Below are positions 9,317-14,913 of a DNA stretch of 16,972 nucleotides, in pieces (the first letter of the stretch is position 1; each line of letters starts with the position of its first letter). Below the pieces are notes generated by a model. That model was given only the letters and a program-made list of their open reading frames with translations, was not told the DNA's origin and did no database searches. The DNA is from Eubacteriales bacterium (GTDB lineage: Bacteria; Bacillota; Clostridia; Peptostreptococcales; Anaerovoracaceae). The stretch is from positions 1-16,972 of the forward strand of contig JAQVOT010000005.1 in the NCBI GenBank assembly GCA_028702415.1. Reading direction: 5' to 3'. Made by a program: the position numbers and the translations under genes.

Positions 9317-10711
9317 TTATTGAATATCATCCTTCAGATTTCTGATTTCTTCTGAAAGAGTTTCATTTATTTTTATGTTGTTTAATATTTTTTCATAAGC
9401 ATGAAGAACAGTGGTATGATCTCTTCCACCAAAGGATTCTCCTATTTTTGGGAAAGAAAGATCTGTAAGTTCCCTGCATAGATACATTGCAATCTGCCTT
9501 GGGTAAGCATATTCTCTGTTTCTTTTTGATGATTCAATATCTGTAATTTTTATATTATATTTTCTGCAAACAGCTTTTTTCACGGCTTCACATGAAATAT
9601 CCGCATCTTTCTGAGAAAATATATCGGTTAAATGTTCTCTTGCAAATTTAACAGTCAGTTTTTGCTTCTTGAATTTAGAAAAGCCTATTACTCTTGTCAA
9701 AGCGCTTTCCAGTTCCCTTACATTAAATTTAACTTTTTCAGCAATAAGATCTATTACATCAAGAAAATCATCATCTATTTTAACATTTTCATCATTTGCT
9801 TTTTTTCTCAATATAGCTACTCTTGTTTCAAAGTCGGGCTCCTGTATATCAGCCATCATATTTCCCATGAATCTTGAAGTAAGTCTTTCATCGAGTTCAC
9901 GAAGTCTTTTTGGATGTCTGTCACTTGTTATTACAATCTGTTTATTCATACTGTATAGAGTAGTGAATGTATGAAAGAATTCCATCTGGGTTTGTTCTTT
10001 GCCTTCAAGAAATTGAATATCGTCAATTAGCAGAACATCAACGCTTCTGTATTTAGATTTAAAAGCATTGACTAGAGTATTTCTTCTTGAAGGAGCTGAT
10101 TGAAGAGCTTTAACCAGATCTCCGGTGAACATTTCGGTTGATACATAAAGAACCTTGAGTTGAGGATTTTGTCTCATTATTTCATGTCCTATAGCATGCA
10201 TCAGATGAGTTTTTCCAAGGCCTGATCCTCCATATATAAATAGAGGGTTATATGCAGTTGATGGATTTTCTGCTACGGCCAGGGACACTGCATGTGCGTA
10301 TTCATTATTAGGACCGATAACAAAATTTTCAAATGTATATTTAGGGTTAAGATAAAATTCTTCTTTGTAAGGATTATCTTTGTCTATTGAAGTTGCAGCT
10401 GCCGGAGCCCTGGATTCAGCCTTTAAAATAGAAGATATCTCATCGCCGGTCATCGTTTTAATAATAATTCTGTAATTGCTTTTAAAAATCTTCTTTATTG
10501 ATTTTTCCAGCAGTTCCACATATCTTGGGTTTCTTGAGAAAATATTAGAAATAATATCTTCTTTTGCAGCTAAATAAATGGTTTCTCTTTCTTCATCCAT
10601 TGTTAGAGGGATGAGGGGCTGAAACCATGTGTTGAAACTTACCTGTGTCAATTCTTCGCTTACATCAGAAAGAACGTCTTTCCATTTCAGTTCATCAATT
10701 TTTTTTTCCAT
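9317..10711 (-). CDS. dnaA: Chromosomal replication initiator protein DnaA
   Basis: The AAA+ ATPase that binds DnaA boxes, opens oriC and also acts as a transcription factor. I place the start at the ATG at 10711: GAAAGG lies 9 nt upstream and the protein then begins MEKKIDELKW, giving 464 residues, a normal length. A longer frame from a TTG at 10750 would overlap the promoter -10. Domain I holds SFNTWFQPLIP. Walker A is GGSGLGKT at 161-168, Walker B LLIDDIQF at 227-234, and SRF with the box VII arginine at about 279-281. The DNA-binding signature GGRDHTTV is at 428-435. Box VII reads SRFMGNMMADI rather than the SRFEWGL-type form I remember. A DnaA box in its own promoter suggests autoregulation. 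Confidence 0.97.
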   Translation of the reverse strand: MEKKIDELKWKDVLSDVSEELTQVSFNTWFQPLIPLTMDEERETIYLAAKEDIISNIFSRNPRYVELLEKSIKKIFKSNYRIIIKTMTGDEISSILKAESRAPAAATSIDKDNPYKEEFYLNPKYTFENFVIGPNNEYAHAVSLAVAENPSTAYNPLFIYGGSGLGKTHLMHAIGHEIMRQNPQLKVLYVSTEMFTGDLVKALQSAPSRRNTLVNAFKSKYRSVDVLLIDDIQFLEGKEQTQMEFFHTFTTLYSMNKQIVITSDRHPKRLRELDERLTSRFMGNMMADIQEPDFETRVAILRKKANDENVKIDDDFLDVIDLIAEKVKFNVRELESALTRVIGFSKFKKQKLTVKFAREHLTDIFSQKDADISCEAVKKAVCRKYNIKITDIESSKRNREYAYPRQIAMYLCRELTDLSFPKIGESFGGRDHTTVLHAYEKILNNIKINETLSEEIRNLKDDIQ

Positions 10712-10720
10712 CAGTAAATG

Positions 10721-10726
10721 CCTTTC
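10721..10726 (-). promoter_or_regulatory. Shine-Dalgarno site that fixes the dnaA start
   Basis: GAAAGG on the - strand, 9 nt before the ATG at 10711. It supports that start over the upstream TTG at 10750. Confidence 0.6.
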
Positions 10727-10740
10727 AAAATGATATTTAT

Positions 10741-10770
10741 ATAATAACAAAAAAAGTTATCCACAGGCAA
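10741..10770 (-). promoter_or_regulatory. Predicted dnaA promoter with DnaA box in the spacer
   Basis: On the - strand, TTGCCT (-35, 10770-10765, 4 of 6) and TATTAT (-10, 10746-10741, 5 of 6) are 18 nt apart. The DnaA box at 10757-10765 occupies part of the spacer and touches the -35. Transcription would start near 10734, leaving a leader of about 23 nt. Confidence 0.55.
10757..10765 (+). promoter_or_regulatory. DnaA box (perfect)
   Basis: TTATCCACA matches the consensus exactly and lies within the predicted dnaA promoter. Confidence 0.8.
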
Positions 10771-10810
10771 CAGTTAAATAATTATTTAGTAATAATGTTA
10801 ATCCTAGGAC

Positions 10811-10831
10811 TTATCCACAAGAGGTGGATAA
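10811..10831. promoter_or_regulatory. Inverted pair of DnaA boxes
   Basis: TTATCCACA on the + strand (10811-10819, perfect) faces TTATCCACC on the - strand (10831-10823, one mismatch). The 8-bp arms TTATCCAC and GTGGATAA are separated by 5 nt. Confidence 0.8.
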
Positions 10832-10833
10832 AA

Positions 10834-10842
10834 TTGTGCACA
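10834..10842 (+). promoter_or_regulatory. Degenerate DnaA box
   Basis: TTGTGCACA differs from TTATNCACA at one base and lies 2 nt after the inverted DnaA-box pair. Its core TGTGCACA is self-complementary. Confidence 0.45.
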
Positions 10843-10964
10843 GAATTAACAGGAACAACTATATGTTGAATTATGCTTTTATATAATTCAGAAATATTTG
10901 AAAAATTAATTAGGTGCATATGTGTAGATGAACATTACGGGATATATATTTAAATGAAAAATAA

Positions 10965-10993
10965 TTGACACCACAATTTGAGAATTGTATAAT
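10965..10993 (+). promoter_or_regulatory. Consensus sigma-A promoter for the rpmH operon
   Basis: TTGACA (10965-10970) and TATAAT (10988-10993) are both perfect, with the ideal 17-nt spacer. Transcription should start at about 11000, giving a leader of about 66 nt. A promoter this strong fits a ribosomal protein gene. Confidence 0.92.
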
Positions 10994-11004
10994 ATTTAAG
11001 CATA

Positions 11005-11013
11005 TGTGCATAA
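11005..11013 (-). promoter_or_regulatory. DnaA box at the start of the rpmH transcript
   Basis: TTATGCACA on the - strand fits TTATNCACA exactly. It lies about 5-13 nt after the predicted rpmH start site. Confidence 0.6.
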
Positions 11014-11048
11014 TTTGAAATTAAGATTTATGCAGGCAAATAATTAAG

Positions 11049-11055
11049 AAGGAGG
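11049..11055 (+). promoter_or_regulatory. Shine-Dalgarno site of rpmH
   Basis: AAGGAGG lies 10 nt before the ATG at 11066. The product starting there (MKMTYQP) aligns with the usual L34 start (MKRTYQP), so 11066 is chosen over the internal ATG at 11072. Confidence 0.8.
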
Positions 11056-11065
11056 ATCTGTATTC

Positions 11066-11200
11066 ATGAAAATGACATATCAGCCAAAAAAAAGACAGAG
11101 AAAAAAAGAACACGGTTTCAGAAAAAGAATGAAAACAAAGAATGGCAGAAATGTTTTGAAGAGAAGAAGACAAAGAGGAAGAAAAGTTTTATCAGCATAG
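11066..11200 (+). CDS. rpmH: 50S ribosomal protein L34
   Basis: A 44-residue, highly basic protein of the large ribosomal subunit. It starts [19 protein letters not shown], continues [15 protein letters not shown] and ends GRKVLSA, matching L34 over its whole length. It is the first gene of the + strand operon, diverging from dnaA, with a perfect promoter and a strong Shine-Dalgarno. A hairpin followed by five T comes directly after its stop, which may lower read-through to rnpA and so give more L34 than RNase P protein. Confidence 0.97.
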   Translation: MKMTYQPKKRQRKKEHGFRKRMKTKNGRNVLKRRRQRGRKVLSA

Positions 11201-11224
11201 GGACCGCCAAAAAGTGGTCTTTTT
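11201..11224 (+). terminator. Possible leaky terminator or attenuator between rpmH and rnpA
   Basis: GGACCGC (11201-11207) can pair with GTGGTCT (11214-11220), with wobbles at two positions, around a 6-nt CAAAAA loop. A T run ends the structure (11220-11224). The stem is short, so partial termination is more likely than full. Confidence 0.5.
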
Positions 11225-11249
11225 GTTATCGATATGACCGGGGTTTACT

Positions 11250-11594
11250 ATGCTTAAGAAGGATATTCTGAGAAAAAAGGAAGATTTCAGTGCCATTTAT
11301 AAAAAAGGCAAATCAGTTCCGGAAAGATATATTGTTTTTTTTTACAGAAAAAATAATCTTTTATATAACAGAATAGCATTTCTTGCTAGTAAGAAGGTAG
11401 GAAACAGCGTTCAGAGAAACAGAGCCAAACGTCTGATGAAAGAATCGTATCGTCTATTAGGTGATGAAATAAAATATGGCTACGATATTATATTCATTGC
11501 GAGAAATTCTATTAATGATATGAAATTTATAGATGTTGACAAATCTGTAAAAAGAGCCCTAAAAAAAGCAAAGCTTTTGGAAGGTGAGGTCTGA
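11250..11594 (+). CDS. rnpA: Ribonuclease P protein component
   Basis: The small basic protein that, with the RNase P RNA, removes 5' leaders from pre-tRNA. At 114 residues it is of normal length. The RNR motif region is [19 protein letters not shown] (50-68), and [11 protein letters not shown] (13-23) is the usual substrate-cleft segment. The ATG at 11250 has only a poor Shine-Dalgarno (GGGG at 11240-11243), in keeping with low output relative to rpmH. The yidD ATG follows the stop after 2 nt. The order rpmH-rnpA-yidD is widely conserved. Confidence 0.96.
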   Translation: MLKKDILRKKEDFSAIYKKGKSVPERYIVFFYRKNNLLYNRIAFLASKKVGNSVQRNRAKRLMKESYRLLGDEIKYGYDIIFIARNSINDMKFIDVDKSVKRALKKAKLLEGEV

Positions 11595-11596
11595 TT

Positions 11597-11806
11597 ATGA
11601 GAAAAATAATGATAGCCATCATAAGGCTTTATCAGAAATTGATATCACCACTCTTTCCGCCTAAATGCAGGTTTTACCCAACCTGTTCAACCTATTTCAT
11701 TCAAGCGTTAGAAAAGTACGGATTTTTTAAAGGAAGTTATCTGGGAATAAGAAGGCTATTAAAATGCCATCCCTTTCATGAAGGAGGATACGATCCTTTA
11801 AAATAG
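11597..11806 (+). CDS. yidD: Membrane protein insertion efficiency factor YidD
   Basis: A 69-residue protein of the YidD (haemolytic-factor-like, DUF37) family, thought to assist YidC-dependent insertion at the cytoplasmic membrane. The signature is complete: [19 protein letters not shown] (10-28), [10 protein letters not shown] and a C-terminal [11 protein letters not shown]. Cysteines 24 and 30 and the late Cys are the conserved ones. The N-terminal helix is amphipathic rather than a clear transmembrane span. The gene sits 2 nt after rnpA, with GGTGAGG as a likely ribosome-binding site, and 14 nt before yidC; its stop overlaps the yidC Shine-Dalgarno. Confidence 0.95.
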   Translation: MRKIMIAIIRLYQKLISPLFPPKCRFYPTCSTYFIQALEKYGFFKGSYLGIRRLLKCHPFHEGGYDPLK

Positions 11807-11820
11807 GAGGAAATTAATTA

Positions 11821-12558
11821 ATGTACACTATACTGGGCGTAATAGCAAAACCTATGGGGCTTTTGCTTGACCTGCTGTATGGATTCATAGGCGACTACGG
11901 ACTTTCCATTATCGTATTTACGGTATTAGTAAAGCTGTGTCTTTATCCTCTGTATATAAAACAGACAAAGTCAACAGCCATTATGTCGGAAATGCAGCCG
12001 AAGATTAAGGCAATTCAGAACAAATATGCCAATAATCAAGAATTGATGAACATAAAAATGCAGGAGCTTTACAAGGAAGAAAAATTCAACCCGATGGGTG
12101 GATGTCTTCCTATGCTTATTCAAATGCCTATCATCATGGGCCTCTTCGCTCTCCTTAGGAATCCTGTTATGTACATAACTGAGGATTCAATGATTTTCGC
12201 ATTCCATGAATCATTCTTGTGGATAAAGGACCTGAGTCAGCCTGACCCGTGGCTCCTGCCAATTATCGCAGGAGTTGCAACATTCATAGCATTTACAATG
12301 AACAGGATGCTCCAGGATACTGGAAGTGCTACTTTGAATCAATCAGCATCGATGATGAAGATGATGCAGTATGTCTTTCCTATTATGATTCTCTGGATGG
12401 CGAAATCTTTTCCATCCGGTCTTGCACTCTACTGGGCTGTTAGCCAGATTGTCCAGATTGGATTAAATGTCCACATGCAGACCCTTAGAAATAATATAAA
12501 GAGAGAACAGCAAGAAAGAAGAATCAGAGAAGAACTGGAGAAAAAGAGCAGAAAATAA
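11821..12558 (+). CDS. yidC: Membrane protein insertase YidC/OxaA
   Basis: Inserts and folds membrane proteins alone or with SecYEG. The 245-residue protein is the short Gram-positive type with no large periplasmic domain. It lacks a lipobox signal peptide and begins directly at the first conserved span, as in many clostridial homologues. Hydrophobic segments lie at about 3-24, 28-46, 97-115, 138-158 and 184-212. The charged residue of the hydrophilic groove is Lys38 (FTVLVKLCLYPLY), where B. subtilis SpoIIIJ has Arg. QMPIIMGLFALLR and FPSGLALYWAVSQI are family hallmarks. The tail is strongly charged (KREQQERRIREELEKK), suited to ribosome contact. AGGAGG lies 10 nt before the ATG. Confidence 0.95.
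   Translation: MYTILGVIAKPMGLLLDLLYGFIGDYGLSIIVFTVLVKLCLYPLYIKQTKSTAIMSEMQPKIKAIQNKYANNQELMNIKMQELYKEEKFNPMGGCLPMLIQMPIIMGLFALLRNPVMYITEDSMIFAFHESFLWIKDLSQPDPWLLPIIAGVATFIAFTMNRMLQDTGSATLNQSASMMKMMQYVFPIMILWMAKSFPSGLALYWAVSQIVQIGLNVHMQTLRNNIKREQQERRIREELEKKSRK
12218..12226 (-). promoter_or_regulatory. Perfect DnaA-box 9-mer inside yidC
   Basis: TTATCCACA on the - strand falls within the codons for LWIK. It is an exact match, but a single in-gene copy may be chance. Confidence 0.3.
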
Positions 12559-12582
12559 GTCTCGACATATGGAGGAATAACA

Positions 12583-13362
12583 ATGGAATATACGGAAAAA
12601 TGGGGCAAAGAGGTTGAAGAGGCAGTAAGCCTTGCCCTGATTGATCTGAGATGCTCCAGAGACGAGGTTAAAGTTACGGTTCTGGAAGAACCGTCAAAGG
12701 GATTTTTAGGAATTGGTGCCAAGCTGGCCAAGGTAAAGGTTGAGAAGATAAAAAATGAAGAACCGGTTAAGGCCGATTTTTCAAAACCTGAACGGGAAGT
12801 TCCAGAAGCTTTACCTAAAAAGGAAAAGAAATCCCGAGAAAAGAAGTCTCCGGAGAAGGAAGAAAAAACAAGAAACATCGCTCTTGACGATATTGATATT
12901 GACAGTCTCGTTGCTGTTGAAAAACATGAAGCGCTGACCTTTATGAAGGACATTACTGAGAAAATGGGACTGGAGCTTGATTTCAGCGCCAGAATAGGAG
13001 ATGACCTGGTTTATCTGGAAATGAAAGGGAAGGATTCAAGCACCGTAATCGGCAAGCGAGGCCAGACCTTGGATGCTCTTCAGTATCTTACAAGTCTAGT
13101 TGTAAACAAGGATAAAGAAAAGTATATAAAGGTTGTTGTTGATGCAGAAAACTACAGATCCAAGAGACAGAAGACTCTGGAGTTGCTTGCAACACGACTG
13201 GCAGCCAAGGTTGTTAAGACTAAGAAGTATGTTCGTCTTGAACCTATGAATCCTTATGAAAGAAAGGTTATTCATGCCACGCTGCAGAAGAACCCTAAAA
13301 TAACAACCAGAAGTGAAGGCGAAGAGCCTTACAGAAGAGTTATTATTGAAATCAAAAAGTAA
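12583..13362 (+). CDS. khpB: RNA-binding protein Jag/KhpB
   Basis: A 259-residue RNA-binding protein of the Jag (SpoIIIJ-associated, also EloR/KhpB) family, which partners KhpA and affects cell elongation and division in Gram-positives. The Jag_N domain covers about 1-52, including the conserved SKGFLGIGAKLAKV. A charged, lysine- and glutamate-rich linker (60-98) follows. The KH domain (about 112-190) has the G-x-x-G loop GKRG at 157-160, and the R3H domain (about 195-259) carries R227 and H231 in ERKVIH. GGAGG precedes the ATG by 7 nt. It directly follows yidC by 24 nt, its usual place, and is followed by a strong terminator. Confidence 0.95.
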   Translation: MEYTEKWGKEVEEAVSLALIDLRCSRDEVKVTVLEEPSKGFLGIGAKLAKVKVEKIKNEEPVKADFSKPEREVPEALPKKEKKSREKKSPEKEEKTRNIALDDIDIDSLVAVEKHEALTFMKDITEKMGLELDFSARIGDDLVYLEMKGKDSSTVIGKRGQTLDALQYLTSLVVNKDKEKYIKVVVDAENYRSKRQKTLELLATRLAAKVVKTKKYVRLEPMNPYERKVIHATLQKNPKITTRSEGEEPYRRVIIEIKK

Positions 13363-13368
13363 TTCTAT

Positions 13369-13393
13369 AGGCCCGCTATCGCGGGTCTGTTTT
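13369..13393 (+). terminator. Intrinsic terminator after jag
   Basis: AGGCCCGC (13369-13376) pairs with GCGGGTCT (13381-13388), one wobble, around TATC, then TTTT at 13390-13393. It should end most rpmH-operon transcripts before mnmE, yet I see no good promoter in the 30 nt left before mnmE, so some read-through is likely. Confidence 0.8.
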
Positions 13394-13423
13394 ATTAAAT
13401 ATGCAGAGAAGAGACGCTGAAAA

Positions 13424-14788
13424 ATGTTTGATACGATTACTGCCATAGCCACCGCATATGGAGAGGGTGGAATTGGAATAGTTAGGATAAGCGGTCCGGA
13501 GGCAAGAGAAATTCTCGGACGGATTTTTCTATGCGAAAAAGACATTGTAAACAGACGCATGACATTTGGTCGTGTCTTTGATCCATACAGCGGCAAAACA
13601 GTTGATGAAGTCCTGGCTGTTTACATGAAAGGACCGGGAACCTATACAGGGGAGGATGTTGTGGAGATCAACTGCCATGGCAGCATGGTATCCCTTCGGA
13701 AGACGCTGGCTCTTGTTCTAAAAAACGGAGGCAGAATGGCAGAGCCGGGAGAGTTCACAAAAAGAGCATTTCTTAATGGACGCATGGATCTGTCTCAGGC
13801 AGAGGCCGTTATCGATGTGATTAAAGCAAAATCAGATAGAAGTTTTGATGTTGCCATGTCTCAGCTTGAGGGGTCTCTCTCTGTGAAAATCATGGAAATA
13901 AGACAGTCTATTCTGGACCTGCTGGTTGATGTGACGGTTAACATAGATTATCCGGATGAAGATATCGAAATATTGACATATGAAAAAATGCAGGGCAGCC
14001 TTCACGACATCAGAGAGAGGGTAAGAAAACTTCTGGCTACAGCAGATAGCGGCAGGATGATTCGCGAGGGAATTCGCATTGCAATTATCGGCAAACCAAA
14101 CGTGGGGAAATCCTCTCTTATGAATTGTCTTCTCCGTGAATCCAGGGCTATTGTAACAGAGATTCCGGGTACAACAAGAGATACGATCGAAGAGCTTGTA
14201 AGCATCAGAAATCTACCGGTTTATCTGATCGATACGGCGGGAATAAGGGAGACTGATGACACCGTAGAAAAGATAGGAATTGAGAAAGCCAAGAAGGCAT
14301 TTAACAGCGCTGATTTTATCATTTTTATTGTTGATGGAAGTCGGAATCTGGGGTCAGAAGACGAAGAAATCATGGATTATATCGGAGAGAGAAAAGCCCT
14401 GGTTCTTATAAACAAACAGGACAAGGGAAGCCTCATTAAAGCCAGTTATATCAAGCGTAGATTGCCTAATAGCGATGTGGTTGAGAGCATTCTTTCGAAA
14501 GGGGAAGGTGTTGAACAAATCGAAGACATCATAGAGGGACTGGTTTATGGCGGACAGGTTCTTCAGGAACAGTCTGTCATGGTGAACAATGTGCGCCACG
14601 TGGAACTTCTGCGACAGGCAGAAGCCGCTTTTTCTGATGCTCTGAGAATGACAGAAATGAAGGAACCCCTGGACATAATTGAGATCGATATTCGCAGTGC
14701 CTACGATGCCCTTGGAGAGATAATCGGGGAGACGGTAGATGACGAAATTCTGAATGAAGTCTTCTCCAGATTCTGCTTGGGGAAATAA
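13424..14788 (+). CDS. mnmE: tRNA uridine-5-carboxymethylaminomethyl modification GTPase MnmE
   Basis: With MnmG it installs the (carboxymethyl)aminomethyl group on U34 of tRNAs that read mixed codon boxes, using a folate one-carbon unit and GTP. The 454 residues match the family. The N-terminal folate-binding domain begins DTITAIATAYGEGGIGIVRISG. The inserted G domain has G1 GKPNVGKS at 223-230, G2 TTRDT at 250-254, G3 DTAG at 270-273 and G4 NKQD at 330-333. The C terminus is CLGK with the conserved Cys451. The ATG at 13424 has only a weak purine stretch upstream, but the N terminus aligns well with homologues. It precedes mnmG, its partner, with a repeat element between them. Confidence 0.97.
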   Translation: MFDTITAIATAYGEGGIGIVRISGPEAREILGRIFLCEKDIVNRRMTFGRVFDPYSGKTVDEVLAVYMKGPGTYTGEDVVEINCHGSMVSLRKTLALVLKNGGRMAEPGEFTKRAFLNGRMDLSQAEAVIDVIKAKSDRSFDVAMSQLEGSLSVKIMEIRQSILDLLVDVTVNIDYPDEDIEILTYEKMQGSLHDIRERVRKLLATADSGRMIREGIRIAIIGKPNVGKSSLMNCLLRESRAIVTEIPGTTRDTIEELVSIRNLPVYLIDTAGIRETDDTVEKIGIEKAKKAFNSADFIIFIVDGSRNLGSEDEEIMDYIGERKALVLINKQDKGSLIKASYIKRRLPNSDVVESILSKGEGVEQIEDIIEGLVYGGQVLQEQSVMVNNVRHVELLRQAEAAFSDALRMTEMKEPLDIIEIDIRSAYDALGEIIGETVDDEILNEVFSRFCLGK

Positions 14789-14796
14789 TTAACATT

Positions 14797-14802
14797 AAGG
14801 AG
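14797..14802 (+). promoter_or_regulatory. Stranded Shine-Dalgarno site upstream of the palindromic element
   Basis: AAGGAG lies 8 nt after the mnmE stop but no gene starts at a proper distance after it. It is 111 nt from the chosen mnmG start. It may be the original mnmG ribosome-binding site, separated by the inserted repeat. Confidence 0.4.
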
Positions 14803-14832
14803 TTTTGGGTGGTTCCGGGCTGAAAGAAAAAA

Positions 14833-14900
14833 ATGAGTTTTCGGACACGTCCCCAAAACTCATTTTGGTGTGAGTTTTGGGGACGTGTCCGAAAACTCAT
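14833..14900. repeat. REP/MITE-like palindromic element between mnmE and mnmG
   Basis: Two perfect 30-nt inverted arms (14833-14862 and 14871-14900) flank an 8-nt loop. Each arm is itself nearly palindromic: ATGAGTTTT at the outer end, GGAC..GTCC in the middle and AAAACTCA(T) inside. The DNA could thus form one long hairpin or two smaller ones. On the + strand no T run follows. On the - strand a T7 run does, so it might stop antisense transcription. It resembles the GGACGTGTCC-type palindromes associated with IS200-like (RAYT, Y1) transposases, as I remember them. No transposase gene is in the window. Confidence 0.85.
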
Positions 14901-14904
14901 GGAC

Positions 14905-14908
14905 GGAG
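14905..14908 (+). promoter_or_regulatory. Shine-Dalgarno site that fixes the mnmG start
   Basis: GGAG ends 5 nt before the ATG at 14914, just outside the right edge of the palindromic element. No comparable site precedes the ATGs at 14833 or 14899. Confidence 0.6.
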
Positions 14909-14913
14909 AAAAT

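Larger units (their letters stand above)
10712..11065. other. oriC: dnaA-rpmH intergenic region, upstream half of the bipartite oriC
   Basis: This 354-nt AT-rich gap separates divergent dnaA and rpmH. It contains the dnaA promoter, DnaA boxes at 10757-10765, 10811-10819, 10823-10831 (one mismatch) and 11005-11013, a degenerate box at 10834-10842, a 14-bp AT palindrome at 10775-10788, and the rpmH promoter. No gene is seen. DnaA-box clusters on both sides of dnaA are typical of bipartite origins in Firmicutes. Confidence 0.8.

Noticed and set aside
10712..10750. TTG at 10750 as the start of dnaA
   Set aside because: It overlaps the predicted -10 and transcription start and would add 13 atypical residues; the ATG at 10711 has a Shine-Dalgarno and gives a normal N terminus.
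11234..11257. Seven-codon reading frame (ATG at 11234) overlapping the rnpA start, as a leader peptide
   Set aside because: It has no ribosome-binding site and a frame this short is expected by chance.
14833..14900. Palindrome as an intrinsic terminator for mnmE on the + strand
   Set aside because: GGACGGAG, not a T run, follows on the + strand; a T run exists only in the antisense direction.
14833..14913. ATG at 14833 as the start of mnmG (655 residues)
   Set aside because: The extra 27 residues come almost wholly from the palindromic element, have no Shine-Dalgarno and do not resemble MnmG N termini.
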